Of a stretch of DNA of 29,747 nucleotides, positions 1-8,080 are shown one piece after another (the stretch's first letter is position 1; every line of letters starts with the position of its first letter). Made by a program: the position numbers and the translations under genes. The stretch is taken from assembly GCF_031844845.1 (NCBI RefSeq), contig NZ_JAVRMB020000154.1:1-29747 (forward strand), in the 5' to 3' direction. The notes beneath the pieces were generated by a model. It was not told the origin of the DNA and searched no databases. It was given only the letters and a program-made list of their open reading frames with translations. The stretch comes from Endozoicomonas sp031844845 (lineage in GTDB: Bacteria; Pseudomonadota; Gammaproteobacteria; Pseudomonadales; Endozoicomonadaceae).

Positions 1-1
1 T

Positions 2-169
2 ATTGTTAAAGAGGGCTTTGACCGGGATACGGTCTATCGCGTTCTGAGACTGGTGGATATCAGCGAATACAAACGTCGGCAGTCGGCTATTGGGGTGAGA
101 ATCACGCCGAGAGGTTTTGGTCGGGATCGCCGTTATCCGATTACCAATGGATGGAGACTCGGAGTTTAA
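2..169 (+). CDS. nadE: Glutamine-dependent NAD+ synthetase, C-terminal end (partial)
   Basis: The window opens inside this gene; only the last 55 codons and the TAA stop are visible. The tail carries the block YKRRQSAIGVRITPRGFGRD followed by RRYPITNGW, the conserved C-terminus of the NadE synthetase domain, which amidates nicotinate-adenine dinucleotide to NAD+ in the last step of NAD synthesis. The arginine-rich segment helps bind substrate in known NadE structures. Whether the protein also has the N-terminal glutaminase domain cannot be told from here. It converges with purH across a 218-bp gap filled with inverted repeats. Confidence 0.9.
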   Translation: MVKEGFDRDTVYRVLRLVDISEYKRRQSAIGVRITPRGFGRDRRYPITNGWRLGV

Positions 170-208
170 GAATTCATCTCAAAATAACTGTCCCATTTAT
201 AAAGAAGG

Positions 209-379
209 GGAACCACAAAGTCACAAAGGCACAAAGAAAAGAAGGGTTTTGTTTGTTCCACGCGCAGCGTGAGAACAACCAAAAAAACTTTGTGCGACCA
301 CCATAGATGGTGGGAGTGTCGATTATGCAGGAACAATCTCGACCCTTTGTGTCTTTGTGTCTTTGTGTCTTTGTGGTTC
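209..379. repeat. Inverted copies of a CACAAAG-type dispersed repeat with nested hairpins
   Basis: Between convergent nadE and purH, the left arm (210-236) begins GAACCACAAAG and continues with CACAAAG units. The right arm (343-379) is the inverted equivalent ending CTTTGTGGTTC. Inside sit two further hairpins: TTGTTCCACGC/GCGTGAGAACAA (253-278, one-base bulge) and CCACCAT-AG-ATGGTGG (298-313). The nested layout resembles a small non-autonomous palindromic element. It may also serve as a bidirectional terminator, although no clear T-tract is seen. Confidence 0.7.
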
Positions 380-387
380 AAATCTTA

Positions 388-1980
388 TCAATGGCGGAAA
401 TGACGAACACCCGTAAACACCATGGCTATGCCGGCCTGATTGGCTGCGTCAATCACTTCCTGGTCACGCATGGAGCCGCCGGGTTGAATCACCGCGGTAA
501 TCCCTGCGCTGGCTGCTGCATCAATGCCATCACGGAACGGAAAGAAGGCGTCTGATGCCATTACGGAACCACGTACTTCCAGTCCTTCGTCTGCGGCCTT
601 AATACCAGCAATACGGGCACTGTATACCCGACTCATCTGGCCTGCACCAATACCAATAGTCTGGGCGTTTTGCGCATAGACAATGGCGTTGGACTTCACA
701 AACTTGCCTACCTTCCAGGCAAACTGCAGGTCGGCCATTTCCTGTTCGGTGGGTGCGCGGTCGGTTACCACTTTCAGTTCTGAAGCGTCAACAATGCGGG
801 TATCGGAATCCTGAACCAGCAGGCCGCCGTTCACACGTTTGATGTCCAGGAAGGGAGTCTGAACCGACGACAGTTGTCCGGCGCTTAATACACGAATGTT
901 CTGCTTTTCCTGAAGTATTGCAGCCGCTTCAACGTCCACTTCCGGTGCAATGATGACTTCAACAAACTGTCGTTCAATAATAGTGCGGGCAGTAGCGGCA
1001 TCCAGCTTGCGGTTAAAGGCAATAATGCCACCAAAGGCTGAAGTAGGGTCTGTTTCGTAGGCGCGGTTGTAGGCTTCCAGAATATCGGTGCCGGTAGCAA
1101 CGCCACAGGGATTGGCGTGCTTGACGATCACACAGGCGGGCAGGTCGAACGCCTTGACGCATTCCAGGGCGGCATCCGTATCGGCAATATTATTGTAGGA
1201 AAGTGCTTTTCCCTGCAGCTGTTTAGCGCTGGAAACGCTGCCTTCCGGAGGGTTCTTCTCAGTGTAGAAAGCCGCTTTCTGGTGAGGGTTCTCACCGTAA
1301 CGCATATCTTCTACTTTAATAAACTGGGAGTTGAAGGTGCGGGGGAAAGCGTCCGGCTCTTCTGTATCACTGCTCAAAATATTGCTCAGAGTGCCCAGGT
1401 AGTTGGCAATGGCGCCGTCGTAATGAGCGGTATGTTCAAAAGCCTTGATGGAGAGATCAAAACGGGTTGGCAGATCAATCCGGCCGTCATTTTCAGCCAT
1501 GCTGTCCAGCACCCGTTGGTAGTCACTGACATTCACCACAATGCTCGTATCGCGGTAGTTCTTTGCCGCAGCTCTGACCATGGCAGGGCCGCCGATATCA
1601 ATGTTCTCAATGGCGGTGGCCAGATCGCAGTCGGGGCGGGCAATGGTCTGCTCGAAGGGGTACAGGTTAACCACAACCAGGTCGATGGGCTTGATGCCAT
1701 GCTCTTCCATGACGGGTTCATCCTGACCGCTGCGGCCCAGAATGCCACCATGTACCCTGGGGTGCAGGGTTTTAACGCGACCATCCATCATTTCCGGGAA
1801 ACCGGTATAGTCAGAAATCTCAATGGCAGGAATATCATTCTCTACCAGCAGTGCGTAAGTCCCTCCGGTGGATAAAATTTCAATCGAATGCTGGTGTAGG
1901 GTCCGGGCGAACTCGACAATCCCTGTTTTGTCGGAAACGCTAATCAGAGCCCGGCGAATTGGGCGTGTCGTAACTGCCAT
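388..1980 (-). CDS. purH: Bifunctional AICAR formyltransferase / IMP cyclohydrolase
   Basis: PurH catalyses the last two steps of de novo purine synthesis: formylation of AICAR using 10-formyl-tetrahydrofolate, then ring closure to IMP, in the cytoplasm. The 530-residue product is full length for the family. The N-terminal MGS-like cyclohydrolase domain begins RRALISVSDKTGIVEFA and contains STGGT and DGRVKTLHPRVHGGIL. The C-terminal transformylase domain contains the KHANPCGVA block with the catalytic Lys-His, and SDAFFPFRDGID. The ATG at 1980 places the conserved N-terminus where expected. It lies downstream of dusB-fis on the same strand, as in Pseudomonas-type genomes. The purD gene that often follows is absent; convergent nadE is there instead. 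Confidence 0.97.
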   Translation of the reverse strand: MAVTTRPIRRALISVSDKTGIVEFARTLHQHSIEILSTGGTYALLVENDIPAIEISDYTGFPEMMDGRVKTLHPRVHGGILGRSGQDEPVMEEHGIKPIDLVVVNLYPFEQTIARPDCDLATAIENIDIGGPAMVRAAAKNYRDTSIVVNVSDYQRVLDSMAENDGRIDLPTRFDLSIKAFEHTAHYDGAIANYLGTLSNILSSDTEEPDAFPRTFNSQFIKVEDMRYGENPHQKAAFYTEKNPPEGSVSSAKQLQGKALSYNNIADTDAALECVKAFDLPACVIVKHANPCGVATGTDILEAYNRAYETDPTSAFGGIIAFNRKLDAATARTIIERQFVEVIIAPEVDVEAAAILQEKQNIRVLSAGQLSSVQTPFLDIKRVNGGLLVQDSDTRIVDASELKVVTDRAPTEQEMADLQFAWKVGKFVKSNAIVYAQNAQTIGIGAGQMSRVYSARIAGIKAADEGLEVRGSVMASDAFFPFRDGIDAAASAGITAVIQPGGSMRDQEVIDAANQAGIAMVFTGVRHFRH

Positions 1981-2161
1981 CGTTTCTTTCTCACCGCTTG
2001 TTGTAATAGATAGTTGGAATAAAAATTCCGGAAGATTTTAGCTGGAAACGCCGACTATTGGCAGGGGGGAAGGGAATAAAGGTGAAATCAGCAGTATCCG
2101 GTTCTCCAGAAACTACTGATTACGGTTGTGTGAATGCTGAGAATGGTAATAATTGACTCAA

Positions 2162-2485
2162 TTACAGCAAACCATATTGCTTCAGTTTCTTGCGCAGCGT
2201 CCCCCGGTTAAGCCCCAGTAAAGTGGCTGCACGGGTCTGGTTACCCTTAACGTATGCCATTACAGTTTCCAGTAAAGGGGCTTCTACTTCAGACAGTACC
2301 ATCTGATAGACGTCGGTGACGTCCTGCCCATCCAGATGGGCAAAGTAGTTATTCATGGACTTTTCAACACTGTCGCGCAGAGTCTGGGACTCTGGAATCT
2401 GCGAAGTAGTAGAAAGGCTTCCCCCATGGTCATTTACTGGACGACTCTCTTTAATTACTTCTGTGATAACTTGTGTTGCCGTCAT
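2162..2485 (-). CDS. fis: DNA-binding protein Fis
   Basis: Fis is a small homodimeric nucleoid protein that bends DNA, activates rRNA/tRNA promoters and assists site-specific inversion and phage recombination. The 107-residue product has the conserved core NYFAHLDGQDVTDVYQMVLS and ends in the helix-turn-helix GNQTRAATLLGLNRGTLRKK-LKQYGLL, nearly identical to enterobacterial Fis (98 residues) in that part; the extra length is in the variable N-terminus. Its ATG overlaps the TGA of dusB by four bases (ATGA), indicating translational coupling in the usual dusB-fis operon. The purH gene follows 181 bp downstream on the same strand. Confidence 0.96.
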   Translation of the reverse strand: MTATQVITEVIKESRPVNDHGGSLSTTSQIPESQTLRDSVEKSMNNYFAHLDGQDVTDVYQMVLSEVEAPLLETVMAYVKGNQTRAATLLGLNRGTLRKKLKQYGLL

Positions 2486-3528
2486 GCCGCTATGTCCTCT
2501 CCGTTACCTTTTAACTTTGACTCTGAAAGTCGCTCAAAATACTCCCGAATGCCGGTTTTCTGTTCTTGTGCAGACTCCAGCTTATTAAAATACCGGCGAA
2601 ACTCCAGGCCGGATAGCTGATCCTGCAGGTACCAGCCCACATGTTTTCTGGCGATCCGCAGGCCCTGCAGCTCACCATAAAACTGGTGAAGTGCTTCCAG
2701 GTGTCCCTGCAGGATCTCGTGAATCTCATTCTGGTCCGGCGCTGCCAGGTGTTCCCCATATTTGAAGAAGTGGTTAATCTCCCGGAAAATCCAGGGGCGC
2801 CCCTGGGCGGCACGGCCAATCATTAAAGCACGGGCGCCAGTGGCTTCCAGAACATGCTGTGCCTTTTCCGGAGAAGTAATATCTCCATTAGCAATCACCG
2901 GAATAGTCACCGCCTCAACAATTCTGGCGATGGTTTCGTATTCCGCTTCACCTTTATACAGGCAGGCCCGGGTTCGACCATGAACGGCCAGAGCGGCAAT
3001 GCCATACTGTTCTGCCAGTTTCGCCACTTCCACCCCGTTACGGTGGTCCGGATCCCAGCCGGTGCGAATCTTCAACGTTACCGGGATATCCACCGCCGAA
3101 GTAACGGCCTTGAGAATGGACTCCACCAGTTCGATATCTTTCAGCAGGGCAGAGCCGGCAGCCTTGTTGCAAACCTTTTTGACCGGGCAGCCCATATTGA
3201 TATCAATAATCTGGGCGCCAAATTCCTGATTCAGTCGTGCAGCTTCAGCCATCTGTTCCGGATCGCCACCGGCGATCTGTACTGAGCGTGGCTCAGACTC
3301 ACAGCTATGATCCATACGCAGTCTGGACTTTCGTGTATTCCAGAGCTTCGGGTTGCTGGTAACCATCTCCGAAACCGCCATGCCTGCACCCATTTTCAGA
3401 CAAAGCTTGCGGAACGGACTGTCGGTAACCCCCGCCATGGGAGCCAGTACTACCGGGTTAGCAATTGGGTATGGACCAATCTTCAACTGCGTTGACGCTG
3501 CTTGCCCTGAATAAAAGTGCTCTGACAA
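2482..3528 (-). CDS. dusB: tRNA-dihydrouridine synthase B
   Basis: This FMN- and NADPH-dependent enzyme reduces specific uridines in the tRNA D-loop. The 348-residue product has the TIM-barrel signatures LAPMAGVTDSPFRKLC, QIIDINMGCPVKKVCNK (with the catalytic Cys in MGCP) and HGRTR, then ANGDI and MIGRAAQGRPWIF. The start is uncertain. No ATG or GTG lies in frame upstream of the conserved core; the frame is open back to a TAA at 3610-3612. The two candidates are TTG codons at 3528 and 3486; the latter aligns with the E. coli start (xKIGPYPIANP versus MRIGQYQLRN). The odd start lies next to the junction with the inserted manC segment, so the native leader may have been lost. It overlaps fis by 4 bp. 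Confidence 0.94.
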   Translation of the reverse strand: MSEHFYSGQAASTQLKIGPYPIANPVVLAPMAGVTDSPFRKLCLKMGAGMAVSEMVTSNPKLWNTRKSRLRMDHSCESEPRSVQIAGGDPEQMAEAARLNQEFGAQIIDINMGCPVKKVCNKAAGSALLKDIELVESILKAVTSAVDIPVTLKIRTGWDPDHRNGVEVAKLAEQYGIAALAVHGRTRACLYKGEAEYETIARIVEAVTIPVIANGDITSPEKAQHVLEATGARALMIGRAAQGRPWIFREINHFFKYGEHLAAPDQNEIHEILQGHLEALHQFYGELQGLRIARKHVGWYLQDQLSGLEFRRYFNKLESAQEQKTGIREYFERLSESKLKGNGEDIAA

Positions 3529-4141
3529 AAAATAAAGCCCCGACCTGATGGATGATGAAACCAGTGAATCATCATACCCTCTACATATTTCACGATAAAG
3601 TGGAATTGATTAATATTTGTTCAGCTTGAGGTGGTGGCTTTGCGTACGCAAAAAACATACCCCCCTGCACGTCAGGCCTTTTGCGTTGATCAATAATAGA
3701 GCCAAAGAGCTGTTCATTTTTTGATATAAGTCAGCAAGAAACCGGTTCAACACAGGTATAAACACTGAATTTGTACATTTTATTGATGCATCGCATGAAA
3801 CTGGGCGAAGTTTGGGTCGGGAGATGCTTTTGTCTGTTTTTCCCCTTTGAGAAAACCCCGGGCAGCTTCTTTGTTTTTTTGACAATGGCTATATTGCCCT
3901 GATTATCAACATGGCTTTCGTATTTATCATCAGGAGCAAGCCCGGCAAGGAAAATGACCACGAGCCGGAACGTATGCGGGAGTTTGAGGTTAAGCGGAAT
4001 GCCTGCTCAGGGACTACTTTTCTCACTGGGAAGCACTAAAAGTCGATAAAGAGTAGTTCATGACTACTGCCAATATACAGCGGCAGTCTCTTCCAATATG
4101 ATCTGGCCTTTTTGGCTATGTCTGAATGTTAATCAAAGCCT
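3529..4141. other. Gene-free stretch at the left edge of the manC insertion
   Basis: No convincing gene is seen here. Two overlapping minus-strand open frames (3610-3885 and 3731-3961) lack ribosome binding sites and recognisable motifs; the second is open further upstream as ...LPHTFRLVVIFLAGLAPDDK..., so it may be the relic of a longer decayed gene. Visible structure includes a perfect 14-bp palindrome TTTGCGTACGCAAA (3639-3652) and an inverted repeat ATGATGA/TCATCAT (3552-3558 and 3569-3575) just upstream of dusB. The latter could belong to the dusB-fis leader. Confidence 0.5.
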
Positions 4142-5608
4142 ATGAACTTAAAGCCTGTAATTCTGGCTGGAGGCCGTGGATGTCGCCTCTGGCCTCAGTC
4201 TCGAGCACTGAACCCGAAGCAGTTTTTGCCACTGGTCAATGAGCAAACCATGCTCCAGAACACGGTTGCCCGCGTTGATGGGTTGGACTTTGTGGGGGCT
4301 CCTCTGGTGATTACCAATGAGGATCACCGCTTTCTGGTGGCAGAGCAGCTTCGTCAGATGGGTCGCAATGCCGAGGCCATTATTCTGGAGCCGGTGGGGC
4401 GGAACACGGCTCCGGCGGTGGCTCTGGCGGCTTTAAAAGCGTTGAACCACAAAGACACAAAGGCACAAAGGGTTTCTTTGGATAAGTTGGATAAGTTAGA
4501 TATAAAAAGTGAGCCTTTGTTGCTTGTCCTGCCGGCGGATCATGTGATTCAGGATGTTGATGCTTTTCATCGGGTGGTTGAGGCGGCGTTGCCGGCGGCG
4601 ATGGCAGGTAAGCTGGTGACGTTTGGTATTGTGCCTGCGCATCCGGAGACGGGGTATGGGTATATAAAAGCTTCGCGTCTTTGTGGTTCAAATATCTTTC
4701 CGGTAGAAGCGTTTGTGGAGAAGCCGGATCTGGAGACTGCGCAGGGGTATCTGGTTGTCGGGGATTATTACTGGAATTCCGGGATGTTTCTGTTCAAGGC
4801 TTCCCGCTATCTGGAAGAACTGAAGAGGTTCCGGCCGGATATTCTGGTGGCCTGTGAAAATGCGATGGCGGTGCAGAGTCCTGATCTGGATTTTGTCCGG
4901 CTGGATGAAGAAGCTTTCAAGGCCTGTCCGGATGATTCCATTGACTACGCGGTGATGGAAAAAACGACGGATGCCGTTGTTGTTCCCCTGGATGCGGGTT
5001 GGTCCGATGTGGGTTCCTGGTCTTCCCTGGCGGATATTTCTGAAAAGGATGAACAGGGTAATGCCGCCCTCGGTGATGTTCTGCTGCACAATACTCGAAA
5101 TACTTATGTCCGCAGTGATAAAAAGCTGATTGCTACCGTGGGTGTGGATGATCTGGTGGTGATAGATAGTGACGATGCTATTCTGGTTGCCCATAAGGAT
5201 CGGGTGCAGGATGTTAAAAAGGTAATAGAACAACTGAAGGCCGAAGGGCGGGCTGAGGTGAATCTGCACCGGAAGGTGTATCGTCCATGGGGTGCTTATG
5301 ACTCCATTGATAGGGGCGAGGGTTTCCAAGTGAAGCATATTAGCGTTAAACCAGGTGCCAGGCTGTCCTTGCAGAAGCATTATCACCGGGCGGAGCACTG
5401 GATTGTTGTGAAGGGTATAGCACTTGTTGAGATTGATGGAAAAGAGGTTCTGTTGACGGAGAATCAGTCTACCTATATTCCGATTGGGGCACTGCATCGA
5501 CTGGAGAACCCGGGCAAGTTTGACCTTGAGTTAATCGAGGTGCAGAGCGGGGAGTATCTGGGTGAGGATGATATTATGCGTTTCGATGATAATTACGGGC
5601 GTGTTTGA
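4142..5608 (+). CDS. manC: Mannose-1-phosphate guanylyltransferase / mannose-6-phosphate isomerase
   Basis: This bifunctional enzyme makes GDP-mannose (and can interconvert fructose-6-P and mannose-6-P) for exopolysaccharide, LPS or fucose synthesis. The N-terminal half is the nucleotidyltransferase with the pyrophosphorylase signature GGRGCRLWPQSR...NPKQFLP (from residue 10), then EPVGRNTAPAVALAAL, YYWNSGMFLF and DAGWSDVGSWSSL. The C-terminal cupin isomerase domain has YRPWGAYDSID and HYHRAEHW with metal-ligand histidines. Length 488 is slightly above the usual 470-480. The extra residues (about 101-124, NHKDTKAQR then LDKLDKLD) are encoded by a dispersed repeat and a 9-bp tandem repeat; a second inverted repeat end encodes residues about 179-183. 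The gene sits alone on the plus strand, splitting an otherwise conserved minus-strand block. Confidence 0.95.
   Translation: MNLKPVILAGGRGCRLWPQSRALNPKQFLPLVNEQTMLQNTVARVDGLDFVGAPLVITNEDHRFLVAEQLRQMGRNAEAIILEPVGRNTAPAVALAALKALNHKDTKAQRVSLDKLDKLDIKSEPLLLVLPADHVIQDVDAFHRVVEAALPAAMAGKLVTFGIVPAHPETGYGYIKASRLCGSNIFPVEAFVEKPDLETAQGYLVVGDYYWNSGMFLFKASRYLEELKRFRPDILVACENAMAVQSPDLDFVRLDEEAFKACPDDSIDYAVMEKTTDAVVVPLDAGWSDVGSWSSLADISEKDEQGNAALGDVLLHNTRNTYVRSDKKLIATVGVDDLVVIDSDDAILVAHKDRVQDVKKVIEQLKAEGRAEVNLHRKVYRPWGAYDSIDRGEGFQVKHISVKPGARLSLQKHYHRAEHWIVVKGIALVEIDGKEVLLTENQSTYIPIGALHRLENPGKFDLELIEVQSGEYLGEDDIMRFDDNYGRV
4444..4470 (+). repeat. CACAAAG dispersed repeat inside the manC reading frame, left copy
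   Basis: The bases GAACCACAAAGACACAAAGG plus CACAAAG match the arms of the repeat between nadE and purH. Here they are translated in manC as NHKDTKAQR, in a loop between the conserved ALAALKAL and LLLVLPADHVI blocks where E. coli ManC has about a dozen fewer residues. A 9-bp tandem repeat (TTGGATAAG twice, then TTAGATA; 4478-4502) follows directly. Confidence 0.75.
4677..4689 (-). repeat. CACAAAG dispersed repeat inside manC, right copy (inverted)
   Basis: GTCTTTGTGGTTC is the exact reverse complement of the first 13 bases of the copy at 4444. It is translated in manC as the variable segment LCGSN between GYIKAS and the conserved AFVEKP block. The two inverted ends flank about 206 bp of conserved manC coding sequence. 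Confidence 0.65.
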
Positions 5609-5616
5609 TTTTGTTT

Positions 5617-5644
5617 GAACCACAATATCCAAAGGACACAAGAG
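5617..5644 (+). repeat. Degenerate copy of the CACAAAG dispersed repeat
   Basis: Starting 9 bp after the manC stop, GAACCACAATATCCAAAGGA and the following CACAAGAGG look like a decayed copy of the repeat found at 210, 4444 and 4677. Confidence 0.5.
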
Positions 5645-5701
5645 GTACGGGGGCACTAAGATTTTTTGTTGATGCGGTGATGCTATGAGAGTGTGGTTAC
5701 C

Positions 5702-5962
5702 ATGAAAAAGTGGGTGCCTGGGTGGGATATTCCCCTGATGTTGTTTGTTTTTACTGTCGAAGTTCTTCTGATTAACGACCTTTCCGGGCCAGAGAATGCT
5801 CCATTAAGCTTCAGTATTGTGGATGCTGCAGGCAGTATTGCTTTTGTATTTACTTATTTTCATTGGCCGGTTTCTATCGCGATTTTTACGGCGGTGGTAA
5901 TGCTACTGGTGCCCGCCTATTTGCTGACCTTGCTGGTTCGTCTGTTGATGTTCAGGCGCTGA
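5702..5962 (+). CDS. Small integral membrane protein, unknown function
   Basis: I do not recognise a family. The 86-residue product (from ATG 5702; a GTG at 5693 would add three residues) starts MKKWVPGWDIP and has a hydrophobic segment around residues 10-25 (LMLFVFTVEVLLI) and a longer one near 60-80 (AIFTAVVMLLVPAYLLTLLV), ending in a basic VRLLMFRR tail. This fits a two- or three-pass inner-membrane protein. A GAGAG at 5686-5690 could serve either start. It follows manC by about 90 bp on the same strand and converges with the DUF3426 gene. Nothing links it functionally to manC except position. Confidence 0.6.
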   Translation: MKKWVPGWDIPLMLFVFTVEVLLINDLSGPENAPLSFSIVDAAGSIAFVFTYFHWPVSIAIFTAVVMLLVPAYLLTLLVRLLMFRR

Positions 5963-5989
5963 GTGTTTGGTTGCCCTGTAACGTTATGA

Positions 5990-6931
5990 TTAATTAAATC
6001 GTAACGCCCTGTTTTTACTGAATGTCAGCTGGTAGTTCACCGCTCTTTTACCGGGGTCGATAATTTCCAGCCCCAGCCGAATGGGCTGTGCTTTTGGCAT
6101 TTCTTCCGAACCGGCCAGCTCCCCACCAAGGTATTCAGAAGGGGTGAACGTCCGGTTGGCGACCAGTCTGCCATTGATATCCGTAAAGGTCAGATCCAGG
6201 TCCGGAAATGGCTGTGGATGATCGGCTTCATTGATGATGACGACATCTATCTGAAGGGCATTGTTTTGATCCGGATGGCTGCGTACCACCAGATCGACAC
6301 TTCTGATGGCCTTAATGTCTACCAGGGGTGGGAGAGAGCAGGAGAACAGGTTGCACACAACGGTGTAGGCTGGTCTCAGAGTGGTATTTAATGACAGGGT
6401 GTTGCGATTAAACCAGGCGTATTGTAGAACAAGCAGCATCATCAAGGCGCAGGCAGCGATACCCCATGAGGTCTGTTTTTTACGGCGAATCTGTTCATTG
6501 ATGGTTTCTACGGTTTCCCGCTCATCCAGCTCCTGAATCAGGGTTTCGATGTTTTGCTGATGATAGCCATCGTACTCTATCGCTTTGGTCGTGCTGGCGA
6601 CTTTTGCCTTAACGGAAGGGTTGAGATTTTTTACCCTGGCTGTTTCTGGCTTTGGCGCTGGTTTGTTGACCGGCTTTCCCCGGGTTGCCCGTTCTTTCTG
6701 AGGCTGGTGTTTGGGCTTAACCGGCGCGAGGGCTTCTTCGTGATGAGTGGCGGCGGTTTCTTTTACAGCAGTGGGCGCTTCTTTTTCTTTGTGGCGCTCT
6801 ACCTGACCCTGGGCATTAAAAACCTGCAGACATGAGCCACAGCGCACCGAACCATTGGCCGCCTTAAGCTGAGCATTGGTTATGCGAAATGTGGTCTTGC
6901 AGTGGGGACAGGTGACACTTGTGGGCGTCAT
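5990..6931 (-). CDS. Zinc-ribbon and DUF3426 domain inner-membrane protein
   Basis: The 313-residue protein begins with an MJ0042-type zinc ribbon, VTCPHCKTTFRITNAQL then VRCGSCLQVFNA (two CxxC knuckles). A low-complexity, charged linker follows, then one transmembrane helix near residue 155 (WGIAACALMMLLVLQYAW), and a C-terminal DUF3426 domain with the typical PFPDLDLTFTDINGRLVANRTF...YLGGE pattern. The role is unknown; members of this family usually sit between prmA and dusB in gammaproteobacteria. Here prmA is directly upstream, but dusB has been displaced by the manC segment. The cytoplasmic zinc ribbon and periplasmic DUF3426 topology are inferred from the single helix. Confidence 0.87.
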   Translation of the reverse strand: MTPTSVTCPHCKTTFRITNAQLKAANGSVRCGSCLQVFNAQGQVERHKEKEAPTAVKETAATHHEEALAPVKPKHQPQKERATRGKPVNKPAPKPETARVKNLNPSVKAKVASTTKAIEYDGYHQQNIETLIQELDERETVETINEQIRRKKQTSWGIAACALMMLLVLQYAWFNRNTLSLNTTLRPAYTVVCNLFSCSLPPLVDIKAIRSVDLVVRSHPDQNNALQIDVVIINEADHPQPFPDLDLTFTDINGRLVANRTFTPSEYLGGELAGSEEMPKAQPIRLGLEIIDPGKRAVNYQLTFSKNRALRFN

Positions 6932-7058
6932 GTTTACTTTGTACCTGATCGTTAGGTCATTTTTTATTAGACCAGAGCCCCCGTACTGAATCCAGTCTAA
7001 TTAGTAATACAGGTACAGATGTGCCTGCATTAGTGCATGCTGTTCTTGCGAACAGCGG

Positions 7059-7946
7059 TTACTGACGGCGTTTACCAGAGAGCATGGCCCAGCCGTCAAA
7101 GGTGACGGGTGCATCCATATCAAACCACTGTTCATAGGTTTGAATAATGTCACCTGCCTGTTCTGCCAGAATGCCTGACAGTGCAATTAAGCCTCCTTCC
7201 CGGGTCAGTCCGGCCAGTTTGGGAGCCAGTTGGGTCAGAGGACCTGCAAGAATATTAGCCAGTACCACATCCGCCTGATCTGCAGGTTCATCATCTGGCA
7301 GGAAAACGTCCAGCTTGTCAGTGGGGATGTTATTGCGTCTGGCATTCTCAATAGTGGCTTCCAGTGCCTGTGGATCCAGGTCAACACCGATGGCTGATCT
7401 GGCACCCAGTAACAATGAGGCAATCGCCAGAATACCGGAACCACAGCCGTAATCGATGACTTCTTTTCCTGAAAGGTTGTTTTGCTGATCCAGCCAGCGA
7501 AGGCACAGTGCTGTGGTTGGATGAGTTCCGGTACCAAATGCAAGGCCCGGATCCAGCATCAGGTTTACCGCATTGGGATCGGGAACCTCTTTCCAGCTTG
7601 GGCAGACCCAGAGTCGCTCACCAAACTGCATGGGGTGGAAATGGGTCATCCACTCTCTTTCCCAGTCCTTATCTTCAACCAGCTCTACCTTGTGAGGGGG
7701 AAAGGGATCCAGTCCGGCATTTTCTTTAAGAAATGGAACCACGTCATCAGTCCGGGTGTGGGCATCGAAAAGACCAATAACGACCGTGTTATTCCAAAGG
7801 GGGGTTGTGCCCGGTTCTGGCTCATATACCGGCTGATCTTTGGCGTCCCGCAGGGTGACGGCACAGGCTCCTGCTTCGAGAAGCAGGTCTTCCAGAATTT
7901 CAGCATGATCAGAAGAGGTGTCCAGCCTGACTTGAATCCAAGACAT
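7059..7946 (-). CDS. prmA: Ribosomal protein L11 methyltransferase
   Basis: PrmA trimethylates lysines and the N-terminus of ribosomal protein L11 using SAM. The 295-residue product begins MSWIQVRLDTSSDHAEILED, the small substrate-recognition domain. It then has DPGLAFGTGTHPTTALCL, the SAM-binding motif VIDYGCGSGILAIASLLLGA and the acidic loop IGVDLDPQA, followed by the catalytic VLANILAGPL. Length and motif order are normal for the family. It lies between accC (185 bp upstream) and the DUF3426 gene, as in many gammaproteobacteria. Confidence 0.96.
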   Translation of the reverse strand: MSWIQVRLDTSSDHAEILEDLLLEAGACAVTLRDAKDQPVYEPEPGTTPLWNNTVVIGLFDAHTRTDDVVPFLKENAGLDPFPPHKVELVEDKDWEREWMTHFHPMQFGERLWVCPSWKEVPDPNAVNLMLDPGLAFGTGTHPTTALCLRWLDQQNNLSGKEVIDYGCGSGILAIASLLLGARSAIGVDLDPQALEATIENARRNNIPTDKLDVFLPDDEPADQADVVLANILAGPLTQLAPKLAGLTREGGLIALSGILAEQAGDIIQTYEQWFDMDAPVTFDGWAMLSGKRRQ

Positions 7947-8080
7947 TGTGTTATCCAGAATGAAAAACGATAAGAATTCAGGCCAGTCTTTCAGACGCGG
8001 AATTCATTAAAAATGAGAGGGTGTCAGCGGGGGTATTGTAGCCCATATGGAGGTGTTGTTCGCTGTTCCTGACCCACAAT

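Noticed and set aside
1117..1875. A 252-residue plus-strand open frame opposite purH
   Set aside because: It is the antisense shadow of a strongly conserved gene and has no motif or binding site.
3610..3961. Two small minus-strand genes upstream of dusB
   Set aside because: No ribosome binding site, no recognisable motif and mutual overlap; at best a decayed relic.
4688..5497. A 269-residue minus-strand frame opposite manC (and the frame 4380-4691)
   Set aside because: Both are antisense to the manC coding sequence; the MNHKDAK start of the second simply comes from the inverted repeat.
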